Source: Bradysia coprophila
Lineage: Eukaryota; Arthropoda; Insecta; Diptera; Sciaridae
DNA length: 64,000 nt
Assembly (NCBI RefSeq): GCF_014529535.1
Contig: NW_023503616.1
Span: 4,822,584-4,886,583 of the forward strand
Direction of reading: 5' to 3'
Part shown: positions 1 to 19,161 of the stretch, piece by piece
Numbering within the stretch: position 1 is the stretch's first letter
Layout: every line of letters starts with the position of its first letter
Position numbers and translations under genes: made by a program
The notes under the pieces: model-generated
What the model saw: the letters and a program-made list of their open reading frames with translations, nothing else
Databases searched by the model: none
What the model was told of the DNA's origin: nothing

Positions 1-31
1 TTAAAAACATTTATTAAAAAATCTCTTACAG

Positions 32-1474
32 CTCCTCCTCCACCACCACCACCACCTCCACCTCCACCACCACCACGTAAGTATTGTTTACTTAAATCAA
101 TTTACAAAACAAAATTGACCGAATAATCTCTACATGAACTCCAGAAGAATTAATTCCAAATATCAAATAAATTAAACTGAAAAATTCTGTTGTACTGGAT
201 ATATTACCCTTCATCAAGTCCTTCAGCTAACTTTTTTCATAATTAATTTTTGTTTTTTTTTAATCATCATTTGTCTCTCATTCGAATTCATATTTAAATT
301 TTATTTAATCATCAATTTTCAAACGTTTGCGTTTCTTTACAGCTCCAAGTGCCTCCAGGAACAACTGGACAATTCCCTAACTGCAAGCCACCTCCACCAC
401 CACACGTAAGTAACAGTAATCATTTCTTTTTTATTTGTAAAATCAATCATTTACATTTATATTAGAAACAACACATTTTCGACCAGTAGTTAATCAGCTA
501 TCTCCTTAATAAAATACATTTTTTAATGGACCACAATTGGCACTCTGACGGATTTTTGTATCTGAAATTTAGATAGTAGAATGTGAGGTGCTTCGTAAAG
601 ATTAATTTTGGACTTATTGTTTCGGTTTCATAATTATCGGATTCCATTTCTTGAATAAAGAAATAAAATTGAGGAAATAACCGAAATTAATTGATTAACG
701 TATACATTCATATTTGCAATTATTAACTCTCACTCTCTTCTTGTAGCACACCACCACCACCACCACCTCCACCACCACCACCACGACCACCACCTCCACC
801 ACCACCACCACCACCACCCTCCACCACGTAAGTAACAGTAATCATTTCTTTTTTATTTGTAAAATCAAATATATATCAACATCCAAAGTCCAACGCACCA
901 CGTATTCCCATTCACATTCAACTTAGAAACAGATAAATTTTTGGTATCTCTTTATTTAGTAGAATACAAGGTGCTTCGTTATGATATATAATTTGGATTT
1001 GTTCTAAAGGTTTTTCTTTCTAACTCGCCGAAATTGTTTTGGTTTCAAATTATCAGATTTTATTTCTTGAATAAAAGAATTAATGAATGCAATTACTAAC
1101 TCTTACTCTTTTCTTGTAGCACCACCACCAACCACCACCACCACCACCTCCTCCACCACCACCTCCTCCACCACCACCACCACCACGTAAGTAGTCTTTT
1201 TTATTTTATTTTATGAAGAAATCACAAAAAACCACCCAAACTTTTCAATTCAAATTCTATATAATATTCCAACAAAATCTATGATTACTCTTCAGTTCCC
1301 ATTTTTAAGTCCCCTTTTTTCACTCATCAAATTTTTAACATTGTACATTTCTTTGCAGCTCCTAAGTGCCCACCAGGAACAGAAGGAGAATTCCCGAACT
1401 GCAGAGAACCAACCCAACCCACAAAACCGGGCGGCGGATACGATTACCCAAAACCATCCGTGCCATTTGAATAA
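32..1474 (+). CDS. 3' part of a proline-rich, CCA-repeat-encoded protein (partial, unnamed)
   Basis: Five exons can be drawn: 32-76, 343-405, 747-827, 1120-1186 and 1359-1474, each with an AG acceptor, and the first four followed by GTAAGT. The last exon reads PKCPPGTEGEFPNC and then a short Gly/Pro/Tyr tail ending in TAA at 1472-1474. Exon 343-405 encodes a related LQVPPGTTGQFPNC motif. The other exons are almost pure CCA/CCT repeats, read as poly-Pro, poly-His or poly-Thr depending on frame. Exon 1120-1186 joins the last exon in a proline frame, but the proline frames of the earlier exons do not join one another. The 5' end is outside the window. The composition suggests a secreted or structural proline-rich protein, but no function is shown. 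Exon 343-405 could be a decayed copy of the last exon. Confidence 0.6.
406..1119 (+). repeat. Tandemly duplicated intron-plus-CCA-exon unit
   Basis: The introns at 406-746 and 828-1119 are paralogous. Both open with GTAAGTAACAGTAATCATTT, share a GTGCTTCGT segment and a TTTCTTGAATAAA stretch in the same order, and end in CTCTTNTTCTTGTAG before a CCA-repeat exon. The exon array therefore grew by duplication of an exon-intron cassette. Confidence 0.75.
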
Positions 1475-1635
1475 ACTTGATTCAAATACCAAATTAAGAA
1501 TTTCAGCAACAACGAAATGAATTGGACACAGATTACCGTTCATACTAAATTCTGTTGTCGTACAATATTTTAATCTTTTGAATAGGATTGCAAATTTTGT
1601 ACATTTATAGCTATAGAAATGTAAATAATTTTTTA

Positions 1636-1641
1636 AATAAA
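1636..1641 (+). terminator. Candidate poly(A) signal of the proline-rich gene
   Basis: AATAAA lies about 160 bases after the stop codon in an AT-rich 3' UTR-like stretch. Confidence 0.5.
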
Positions 1642-8357
<6,716 letters not shown>

Positions 8358-8907
8358 ACTTCTTTTTTTTTTTGTTAAGATGTGATGTTTCTCCAAATTT
8401 ATATTTTTTTCCCTACTTTGCTGCTCAACTGCTTATTGTATAATATCAAAAAGAAGATGTGGTGGAGGTGCAATTTTTCTGCCATTTTTTAGATTTGTAA
8501 ACTTTTAATAGAACGCAGTGAGTTTAAAGGGAATGATAAACTGGACTCTGTTGAGGGACTTTGATAAAATTTAAATGTTTCCACGGCTTCTGTTTACTGA
8601 AAAATCGGAATCCGATAGATGTCTGAACAAAGTGAAAATTCTGCGCGCGTCAATTTAATAGCAAAAAGCTCATTTTCATAACTTTTTTAAAAAACAATTG
8701 CAAAACAATAGAACCGATTAAAATTTGCATTTGAATATTTCATCAACTTTTTCTAACAATTGCATCAACAGAACCATTTATCCCCTTGAATAACGTTCGT
8801 TTGAATCAAAATGTGAGAAGAAACTTAAGTGTTTGTGTAAATAATTTTTTTGTAAAAAGAGGAACTTATTTTTAGATATTAGTTACGTATTATTGTGATC
8901 AATTCTC

Positions 8908-8913
8908 AATAAA
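8908..8913 (+). terminator. Candidate poly(A) signal of Miro
   Basis: AATAAA lies about 550 bases after the Miro stop, in AT-rich sequence without another gene. Confidence 0.45.
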
Positions 8914-10470
8914 TAAGAAAACGGGACGGAAGCAGCTATTCTTTGTTTTGATTTTGATTTTTTTTTGTTTTGAAATCTTTCAATAAGAATATAAATTTAG
9001 AAGATAGGAATTATAAATTTCTCTAGTCTTTGTAGCATTTAAATTTCATGAATGAATTGTAAATATTTAAATTCAAAAAAGTTTGTTTTATTTCACAATC
9101 GAATACGTTTTACTGGCGGCAAGACATTGCTTTCTCTAATGGTCGATTTATTACTGCGAAAAATTTAATAGTTAATGTGGGGTAGATTATTGGCCATGTG
9201 ATTTAAAGGTAAAATTCTTTAAGAATTATGTCCGATTTACTGGATGGATGTTCATAGAAGATTGTATATTTTTGTGACAACTCTTTCTGCGAAATTTCTT
9301 GATCCAAGCCCTAGGTGCAAGGTGAATAATCAGATAAGGAGCGTGACTGCAATCATTTGTTCCATACAAACGTAGGGTATTTGATTCAAAAATTCAACGA
9401 TGAGTCATGAAATAACAAAACCCTTGGCGAGTATAAATTATAAATTAGTTTTGAATCATTTATCGTAAGCTATCACTATATTCAACTATCAATCATAAAC
9501 ATTCCTGATTCCTAGAAATATCTTGAAAATTCTGAAAATTAAACGAAACGTCTCAAAGTTTACAGATTCTCGAATTTTGTAGAGTGTTTTCAAGGGCTTC
9601 ACGAAAATAAACCGGTTCTATGTAATCGGAATTACGGTGAGCTTGAGAGAAAATTGATCCAAAATGTTATGACTGTCATCATTTTCCCATTAAAAAAAAC
9701 TTAATCGCATACACGCCCTGCATTGCACGAGCTTTTTTTTGAGTTATTTATTTTTTGTATGCATTTTTGGACCCCCGTGAGACCGTATCACTATTAATTT
9801 TCTGCCAAAACTGTCCAAAAAATCTTTGTTTTGTGGTGAAACGAATTATTTAGTTTTTTTTATGGGAAAATGATCCTTCATCAACTGCATCAACTTTGAG
9901 CTAATTTTTTCCTCAAGCTCTCAAGATCTCTGCATTCAGACTAAGTAATAGTAATAGCCGAAGCTTTTAACTTGTTTCTTTCAACAAACATTTTCGTCGT
10001 AACGTTCCACTGGTTACACGCAGCGAATAAAACAGTTTTGTAGGTAAGCAAAAAATTCTTATAATCTCACGTTTATCATTTTAAACTCGTAATATTCATA
10101 ATCAATAAAAATGTTCACTTCAATAAGGATAACTCGCACTTTAAAAATTTAAAAATTTTAAATGTTTCTCTTCATAAATTGTTTTTTTTTTAGATTAAAT
10201 TCTCTGAAGAATATTCATAAATTTTTTAATAAAGAAATTCCAATAAATTTAATTAATTTGGTTTTTACACATTCAAGTTTTGCAGATAAAGTTTTTTCTT
10301 CTTTTAAATTAATTTATAGTACGTCATAAGTTAGTAGTGTAGAATGGAATGTATTTTTATGATATTTTTTTATGATCAACATTGAAAATTTACTTTTAAA
10401 ATTATGTAAAAGAAGGTGGTGTTAGTTGATTTAAGATTCGTTTATAATACCTAATATGGGGGAGAGTTTT
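8914..10470. other. Spacer between convergent Miro and MCTP
   Basis: No coding exon was recognised. The stretch contains the inverted-repeat element at 9639-9925 and otherwise AT-rich low-complexity DNA. Miro reads toward it from the left and MCTP from the right, so it should hold both 3' UTRs. Confidence 0.6.
9639..9925. mobile_element. MITE-like element with imperfect terminal inverted repeats
   Basis: The left arm, starting GAGCTTGAGAG and running through TCATTTTCCCATTAAAAAAAAC to about 9710, is matched in reverse by the right arm from about 9855 (AGTTTTTTTTATGGGAAAATGA) to CCTCAAGCTC at 9920. The arms are about 70 bp and diverged. No open reading frame lies inside. No clear target-site duplication was seen. 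Confidence 0.5.
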
Positions 10471-13400
10471 CTATGCAGCTTTGAATTTCTTTTTGGGGTC
10501 CCGCCTTGTCATTTCGGGCGTCGAGTGGAGCGGTAGTTCCCTGAACATTACCTAAAAATAATAATAAATGAACCTCACCTTTCCAGATGAAAAACACAAA
10601 AAATTTGTTCTAGCTGAATTCACCAGCAGATCCACAATTATCATTTTTGTCAAAAAATTTGCGTTTGTGAACACGATGGTGAATTCAGCTGTTGTAAAAC
10701 ACTGCACATTTCATATTTATTTGGCATATTTGTACTACCAAGTGTATGTCTTACCAATTGCTCATTATCAGGAACTCGTGACAGTAGATCTAGAACCTCG
10801 TTGTTAGGAACACTATGCGGCCGTATCAATCGGCGAGAGAATTTAATTATTCCCCAACATAGCAGTAGGATTCGCATTGGAATAAAATGTAGGACTAAAC
10901 ACACCAAGAACAGTAAAAATGCAGCCAGCCAACTTAATTCAGGGACGGAAAAGTTAAATGTGCTGAAGCCAGAACATGCAACAAAGAAAAATGGTCAGAA
11001 ATTCGAGTTTAATTTGCATGAAATCAAAAGATTTTACTTTTTTACACTTTCGCCTAAGGATGCGAGATACCCGATGCTATTCTGTACAGTTTGGGATACC
11101 TCTTGAATTGCTTGCAGACGTTCCTTAATCGTTTTCTTTTCTTCTTTGTCTTTGTCATCGTCATCCTCGTCATCGCTGCCTAAATCAATGTCATGATCCG
11201 ACGGATGTCCACTAGTTCCGGTGATCCATCGTACAAACCAATTTCTGCGAAAACATGGACAAGAATCGATTACTCTTCTAACATCAGACGGAGAGTGAAG
11301 TCGTTTCTACTTCAATATCAGCAAAAGCATTATTGCTGGAATGGTTGATATGTCAAACCAAATGCAGCCGCAAGTCCACAATACGAATGCTATTATCGAT
11401 CGTATCGGTGATTCCCATTCAAAGCAGCTCCTTTAAAGCAAACGTAATTATACCATGAATTTGATTGTTACCAAGAAAATTGTCTCCACTTACTGAATGT
11501 ACCGACACCAATCCAACACCAAACATACTACAATTTTCAGTCTCGTTACGTTACGTAAAAATAATTGCCGTTTGAATTTAGCTTCCTGTTGGACTAATTT
11601 CTCCTCTTTCGGTTCAAGCGCTCGGATGGCAGCTCGTACCGGTGCCCATGCTACATGCATTTCCAACAAAATCTGGTGGTTTTTTGTACAGAGTAAATTC
11701 GCTGGACTTGTGACTTTTAATTTTTTCTCTCACCTGAGGAGAATTTCCTTTAGCCCTAGTGTTCATCGTCTTATCCTTTAGCGTATACCATCTTTTCTCA
11801 CCGTTATGTATTCGTAATAGTGGGATGACGACTTTGCCCAGAAATTCCACCTTATGATCTCGATCTTCATCAAAAACTTCAAATTAAAAAAAAAAAATAT
11901 TTAATTTCATTCGAATGAAAATACTATGGTACTAGAAGAATGTACCTGTAATTTCAAGTGCGGATGTCATGTCTTTAATATTACTGAAAATGAAATCAAA
12001 GTCGAAATTATTGGCGAAATATGCTAAGTTCATGACAAACATACAAAGTAAAAATTTTATTCCAATTCGGTGTGAGGGTCTTATATTCCGTTTGTGTTTG
12101 TAGTCTCGAATTAACCAATTCCAGCACACAAAACGGATCACTTTTACCGCCTAAATCGGCGGCGGCCAAACCAGATGCAGCAAAAACTTTGACGGTCAAA
12201 TGACCAACGTCTTTCAAGTTTTGAAATGTTTTCCTCCAACTGTATCTCGATTCCATTTTAGACCGTTCTTTGGGATCATCTCTATGCAATGTCAGATCAG
12301 TTATCGTTTCAGATGCGGTCGTACCGCTGATTGTTAACAATAGAAAAACTTCGGCGGACGTCTCGTCTAACTGCTGCCACAGCTGAGCAGTTCGTTCCCG
12401 TGGAAGACTTCTTAAGTCGATTGTGCATTTACCATAAGCTGTATTTCGATTCCAGATCGATACCTCGAGCATTTGCTCCTCTGGATAGGGAAAAGGGTAA
12501 ATTTGAATTCATTTTTTTTTTATGTGAAAATCGATTCAATTCACCGTCGAATAAATGTAAGTCGAATTGTTCGAGCCATCGAAATTGCCAGGAGTTTTTG
12601 CTTTTGTATTTTTCGTTGCCTAACCTGTGGAACGGAAAACGATTTTTAATTAAATTTATTTTGAAAAATTATAGTTCCAATGAGGAGCTCAACAGGTCAA
12701 CGAGTATATCACAAATTATATTCAGCACGAATTCTTCATACAACCCACAATATCATGACATATTCCCCTTTCGTTTTAATGGTGCCATTATTTATCATGT
12801 TCAACTGTAATTTGACACAATTGCGAACAAGTGTGGATCACGAGCTTCTCATTAAAATTAATTCTAATTACTCGCAATTACCTAAATCTTACGTAATGTT
12901 CATTTATATCATTGTCTACTGGAAGGTTTCGAGCTTCTACCAAAACTATTGTAACTACAGAACTCCAAATTTGTGATTTTAATCTCTTGGATGCATCTGC
13001 TAGACGTGGATGTCGTTGGAAATACTGCGAAAAAAGTGAATTTTTATCGTCCGTCTAAAATGTGTGGGTGGGTCGCAAGAAAAAAAAGTGCAATTTTACT
13101 AGAAGTATTTTACTCTTTCCTTTTTTGGCAAATGTTCTGACGCTACAAGCACGGTTATACGGCAATGGATATGTACCTGTTCTTTATCCTCCTGAGTTTT
13201 TGGCCATAACGTAATGTTGATTTTTAATTCACCCAAACTTCTAAATGGTCTGGATTGATCCTCTAATTTTATCACAAGTTCTTGAGGTCGATTTAACTCG
13301 ATGGTGCGTAGGTCTATTTTAGCGGATCCCATAAAGTCATCTTGGAGACCCCAATCATAATCAAACACCTTTCAATGATGCAAGACAAAGTGTAATAGCG

Positions 13401-16400
13401 TACAAATCACGACAGACAAATGTTAGGAATTTCTATCAGTCCGTTGATCATGTGAACAATTACCTTTATTATAATAGGCTGAAATGGATCTTCTATGGGA
13501 ACGATAAAGCTTTCATCCCATACTGGATTTAGATCGCGATGTAGCGTCTTAGATTTATGCAATAATCGTCCGCCTGAGAAAGTATAGTCGTTAGTTTAGC
13601 ATTCATTTAGCATTGTCGTTATCAAACGTTAGATAAAAATGGAAAGCTTTTACTGACCCATTTTGAATTTGACGTAAGGATCGCTCAGTCCGTTCTTATC
13701 CATTGCGGCCAAATTTTGTCCTTCAATTAAGTGTATCTTCAGCTGAAAGAATGCATGCTGCCTTAAATTTGCTTCTCTACGTCGCATAAGTTCTTCAGCC
13801 TACGATAAATGATTTGTTCTTTTTTATCTATTCTATGACTAATAAGGCTGCGGGTGAAGCATAAAAGCTGATTTCGATATATTACTAACATGCAAATGTT
13901 CCACAGATGGTGCACCATTATGTTCATAATCAATGTCGTCACGGCTATTTACATCACTTCTCTTTCGATTATCTTGACGTGCTAAGGGGGATCCCTCCAA
14001 GGTGGTCGCATGATGTCTGGGCGATTGGGTATGTGGTGTGGCTGAACTACTGTGTTCGGAACTGTTATCGGCTGCATAATCAGCGCTTTCATAGTCACAT
14101 TCGCCATTGTGGGGTGATCGTCGACCTCGTTCTTTGCTTCGACCACGCGAGAAACGGTGCTGATAATTGCAATAATAAAGAAGAAAATTTTGGAATTCAA
14201 TTCGATTGGAAAATCAAACTCTTAACATGCTCAATGGTTTGTAAAAGTTGGCATCATTCAATGAATTGTGTAGTCGTTTCCTTAATATTTCCAAATAAAA
14301 TCGATCAAATTCATATTTTTATAAGATGACGATATAAGGGGTGAAGGTCGATTAGATTTTCTCACCGAGTTAATCAATAGCAAATGCAAAATTTAAGCTC
14401 ACATTTGCCTAAAAATAAAAACATCTGTTGGCTTCGTATACAAATTTTGATATCGTTTGCATACAAGAAATGTTTCTACTAAAAAAAACACCAATGTCAC
14501 CCTCGAGGTTACCAAAATACAAGAGACGACATAAAATATTTAATGATGGGGGTGGGGTGGTGAGTGGCTGTTTGTGTAAAGTAGGTTGACAGTGTTCCTA
14601 TGTAGATTCCAATTTATTTACCGTTAGAAATTGTATTTACAGAATTCAATCGAATTTAGTGTTTCATTTACTGAATAATTTCAATAGGTTTCGTTGGCAG
14701 AGTGTCTTTAACGATTTGTTTGTAGAGTTGGAAAATTCTCTGTGAAGGTCTGGTGCATACTTTAAATGAAATTGATGTTACATCATATAGAAAAGCAACA
14801 TACAGCTAAGTAATCGCCTAATTAGAGCTATACCCCGTAGAGGACTATTTACGCTAATGTGTTTTAATGCGTACAAATGGGACAAAAATGAGGAAGGTAA
14901 ATACGGAACACAAATTAATAAAAACTTTTTAATTTTCCATTTTTCCAATGTTACGGCTTCTCCTATGTAATCTCTATGAATTTGAATTTCATTTACTGAC
15001 TAACCCGCTGGTTTTCCTGGCGAAAAAAGTAATTATTTATATTTACAAAATTGTAACACGCCATACATGCTCTACACATGTACTCATTCATTATAAATTC
15101 ATTCAATGTAAAGATATGGCCTCCAACCTATATGTCTGCATGTGATGTTGAAAGAAATACGAATACGAACAATGTGCTACAGAAAAAATGCCGTGTGTTT
15201 TTTACATATATATTTTGAATTTTCATGTTTTCCACAACCATTTTTCCTTCTCTACTTAACACGCATATTATGAAGCTATGAAGAGATTAAAAGTCATATA
15301 AAGTCATATCAAAGAGCAACAAAATACATACAAAAAATCGATGTCACCTCGTTTACGTTATATTTTTAAGTATTATGACCGTAGAATAACAACAAAAATG
15401 ACGGGGAAGTTACCCATTACGTAAGAAAGGTGGTTGACCAGAAAATAAATAAAAAAATCTTTATGTAAGGATCAACGAAATGAACCGTTTTATGTACAAC
15501 TAATATGCTCGAACGAACTCTTATCCAAGACATTGTAATCTATCCTTTAATGCAACCATGAACTGTACAATGAAGGTATAACAGCCTATGCAAATTAATG
15601 GCATTTTTGGCGCCACAAAATTATCGTTTGGAAATAACGAATTTTATTTATATAGCGAACATATCGCTGGCGGTATTAATTACATCGGCCAAACATAATA
15701 GCTATGTCAATGAAAAAACTTTGATAATTTCCACTCATTATTCATTGCGGTGATAACGAAAATCGAATCAATTTATGTTGTCAGACGGCCCCATATGGAG
15801 TTGTTAGGTATGATAAAAGCTCATTCCATGGAATTCAAATCGACTGATTGTAATTTTCGATATCTAAAAGTGCAATTAGAGATGTAGATTGTAGAAGTAA
15901 TTCTAGGTAAACGAGTGAGTGTGTGCGTTGACGGTTAAAAGCACTATTCATTATTTACAACCGCGATCGTATACTGTGATTTAATACTTTGTTATGATTT
16001 CCTATGATTTCAGTCTATAAAAATGTCTTTTTCTATTGATGAAAGTCATTTTTGTCTGTTCAATAAATGCTCAACAAATATCTAAACTTACTTTCAAGGT
16101 GCTAAAAAATCCATGCGTTTTTTGTATCACACCGGTCACGGCAGGATTCACGGCACTGCGAGATATAAAACACATATATGAGTGACACTTCCAGTTCGCT
16201 TGTTTCCTTCCACATTTCTATACCTGCGAGCTCGTTTGGGTGAATTGGTTGCTGAGTCTAAGCTGCAATCGCCGTAACTCAGCTCGGAAGCTGATTTGCT
16301 CAGATGCTTTACCAAATTCGTTGAACATTTCTCCTTATCATTTGAGTTTGATCGTTCTGTAATTATTTATAATTTGTTCGTGATATGCATAATCGAATGG

Positions 16401-16958
16401 AGAACATGATTACAGACTTTGGGACCGAATAATTGTTCAGTATAACACATTTAAATCGAGAGAGAAATGGAATGTTGTGTGTGATAATTGGTCTTCAGTA
16501 AACAAATTTCACACGGAAACTTAACTCTTAAACATTCTCTCTTAGTTAATATCCAGCCATAACTAGAATTCGTAAAAGGTATGACAGACATCCTGTCGTA
16601 ACTAACATAGCATTTAACAAGTTTTAGTTACTATTGTGATTATTATCGGCCACCAAAATTGTCAGTTCATGTTTTCTATCTTTACCAATCTTGGACAAAC
16701 AAACTAAAACAAATAAATTAATTTAGGTGGTGTTCGGTTCTCAAATACGAGTCTTAAGTATTTTTTTGCCGTTTTAACAAATAAACTTTAAACCAATATA
16801 TAAACGTACCATTGATTGCTTACCAATCAAGGCGAAACTATCTTTGAAATAGTTCAGAAACTTTGATTGAAACTGTTCCATGCATACACATTTCTTAGAT
16901 TTTACATTGATGTCAATTTTACAGTCCCGTTGGCATTTTGTCGCTCCATATAGATTTT
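10471..16958 (-). CDS. Mctp: Multiple C2 and transmembrane domain protein (MCTP)
   Basis: Seventeen exons join in phase from the stop at 10471: 10471-10551, 10755-10962, 11038-11244, 11311-11430, 11494-11672, 11734-11876, 11946-11983 (38 nt), 12045-12480, 12545-12624, 12882-13024, 13177-13368, 13464-13573, 13658-13799, 13890-14159, 16092-16155, 16224-16356 and 16824-16958. They encode 892 residues and lack the start codon; the exon near 29.1 kb is a candidate for it. The order is a disordered Ser/Arg-rich N-terminal part, C2A, C2B, C2C, a hydrophobic pair, an acidic linker (SDDEDDDDKDKEEKK), a second hydrophobic pair, and the family-typical NNEVLDLLSRVP tail. MCTPs are ER-anchored calcium/phospholipid-binding proteins linked to presynaptic homeostasis. 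C2A (GLSDPYVKF, DYDWGLQDD) and C2C (GKSDPFCV, FDEDRD) keep calcium-site aspartates, but C2B does not (NEHYV, WNRN). Confidence 0.93.
14160..16091 (-). other. Large MCTP intron
   Basis: The flanking exons join directly in phase (ends at a codon boundary, LK then HRF), so no exon is required here. The intron is AT-rich and I saw no other gene in it. Confidence 0.65.
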
Positions 16959-18030
16959 CTATTTAAACGAAGGATATTCACATAATAAATCCTGCAAAAC
17001 CTTTTCAGTTCAAAGTGCAACAAAATCGATTATGAACCCATACATTCTTCAATTGAATGATTGAGTTTAGGATTAAGCTGACAGAAAAAAAATATTTTTT
17101 TTGTGAATAGATCTAGCTTGAGTGTGTATTTCGTATGGCTACATTTCCTATAGGTATAACTGGATAATGCCAGACACAACAAATGCCTCATAATTAGTTT
17201 TGAGGATATCGATTTCCTATACATAGCCATCGAAGTAGATATATCTAGTAATTGATAGCAACAAACGACAGGATCGACTATGTGTGTTTTACACCTTTTA
17301 GTAAATTAATTTCTTTTGCACCAAATATACAAAAGAAGAGGATCGACCAAGATAATTCATTTTGTCACGGCTAATTTAATAATTTCAACGGCAAAATATT
17401 GTTTAAAATTTGTTAACAAGTTAATGATTAAATCGATTATCGTTGGGTGATAGATTGACGTGTTATTAATTGATGTTTTGATAATCCCAAAACAAAACTT
17501 TATAATCACATCATAAATCTATGTTAATAAAAATCAAAAGGTTTGTTGCTTTTGAACTGTGTGTATTCATTTTGTCGTTACTTCCCAATATTTTTCTATG
17601 AAAAAATTAAACTTTTTTTTACTTTCTAAAAAATTTCAGAACAAAGACCTACATTCCATTCGTTACATTGCCATCGATAGCATTAATTTATTTCTAAGCT
17701 CTCGATGCGTATGGCTCTCTGTATTGGAAATAAAAGTTTTTTTTTATCGTCTGACGATTAAAGTTTGTAGTTCGATTTACGGATATTCCGATAACAATCA
17801 CAATCACATGTAACAGTAAAAATATATAATTTACTGACATTTTGGAAGTAATCTTGATTGTACTTTTCTCATTCAAGGATCAATAGAAAAATATTTGCTA
17901 CTCATCCGTTTTGTATTTTATGTTAAAATTATAGTAATAGATATTTACATGCTACAATGCTACACATGAAAGGCTCTCTAGAGCATGTTTCAAGCACTTC
18001 TTTCGACGCCAGCATGTAAAATCCATTATA

Positions 18031-18260
18031 TAACTCGGGATAAAAATGAAAAATCTCGTTTTCGTGTATTTATTGAACTCGGCTTCGCCTCGGATCAACA
18101 AAATTCACACGAAAACTCTACTTTTCATCTTTTTATTCCTGTATACCTCACAAGGACGGAAAAACTGTAAAGTCGAGCTTTCGCGTGTTTGTTAATCCAA
18201 GGCGAAGCCAAGTTCAATAACCACGCGAAAACGTGATTTTTAATTTTTCGTCTAAGTTAC
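18031..18260. mobile_element. Inverted-repeat element with CTCGGCTTCGCCTCGG cores
   Basis: The left end TAACTCGGGATAAAAATG is mirrored by CGTCTAAGTTAC at the right. The arms carry the same module in opposite orientation: GTTTTCGTGTATTTATTGAAC then GGCTTCGCCTCGGATCAACA on the left, and its reverse form TTAATCCAAGGCGAAGCC with CAATAACCACGCGAAAAC on the right. A single arm recurs at 31606-31690, so it is a dispersed family. No coding content. Confidence 0.6.
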
Positions 18261-19161
18261 GTAACGTGAGGGCACCGAAAAAAATGATGATGAAATGCAC
18301 GTTTTTCGGTGCATGTAAATTATATGTATCACATAATGCGGAGATGCCATTTCTAATAGGTTTTAGATAATAACCACAAAAGAGCTACTCTTATTCAACA
18401 CGCATAATATCTTTAAACACTAAGGGAATAATGAAAGATCAAAATGGACTTTAATCTACCTGTAAGAATCGTCTCAATGAAACAAAATTCCAATGTAATA
18501 ACCCCAAAATTAATAATTTTCGGACATATGTGAGAAGGGTTTGTTGGTTGATGTCAAGTTTATTATCCAAATGATTAATTAATGGTACAAAGAGCAGTTG
18601 TTAGCTGTTGTACGTATAATTCAAAGATTGATTAAAATGATTCCCACTTTACTTAAAAAAGTTGTCGTATTTTTAAAATTTTAAAAATATAATAGAAAAT
18701 CTATCTGTGACGCCGCAGTAAGTACCACCACAAAATATTCATGAAAATTTTATCGTGGTCGGAGTCTATCAAAAATGTATGCCGAACACATTGTTGCAAT
18801 GGTTTGGTTACATGTTTAATGAAAAAAAAAAGACTGAGAATGATATTACAGCTAGAATAATAGCAGCGTTAACAACTTTAAACGGAAGACTGGTTTCACA
18901 CATGACAGGAATCTAAAACTTTTTGCAATTTTCTTTTCGACGAACAACAAAATATTACGTAGGAGTTTTTCGTTTGGTTTACGAGTCAGAAAACTTTATC
19001 AAAGTTGTTTGCTATCGATTGTTGATGGTATTTTGTAGCTCAACTCCAGGAAATTGAGTTGATTGTGTATTCGTGTACTTATGAATATTGATGAATTACA
19101 ATTTAATTACTGTAGAGACATATCATTAAAACAATCGAATTCAGAAGTTCGAACCCTATAA

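Noticed and set aside
32-1186. Regularly spaced CCA-rich repeats resembling a CRISPR-like array
   Set aside because: The repeats are exons with splice sites, spacing is irregular, the spacers are related introns, and the genome is an animal.
13907-14329. 140-codon plus-strand open frame
   Set aside because: It is antisense to the 270-nt MCTP exon 13890-14159, whose minus-strand frame joins its neighbours in phase.
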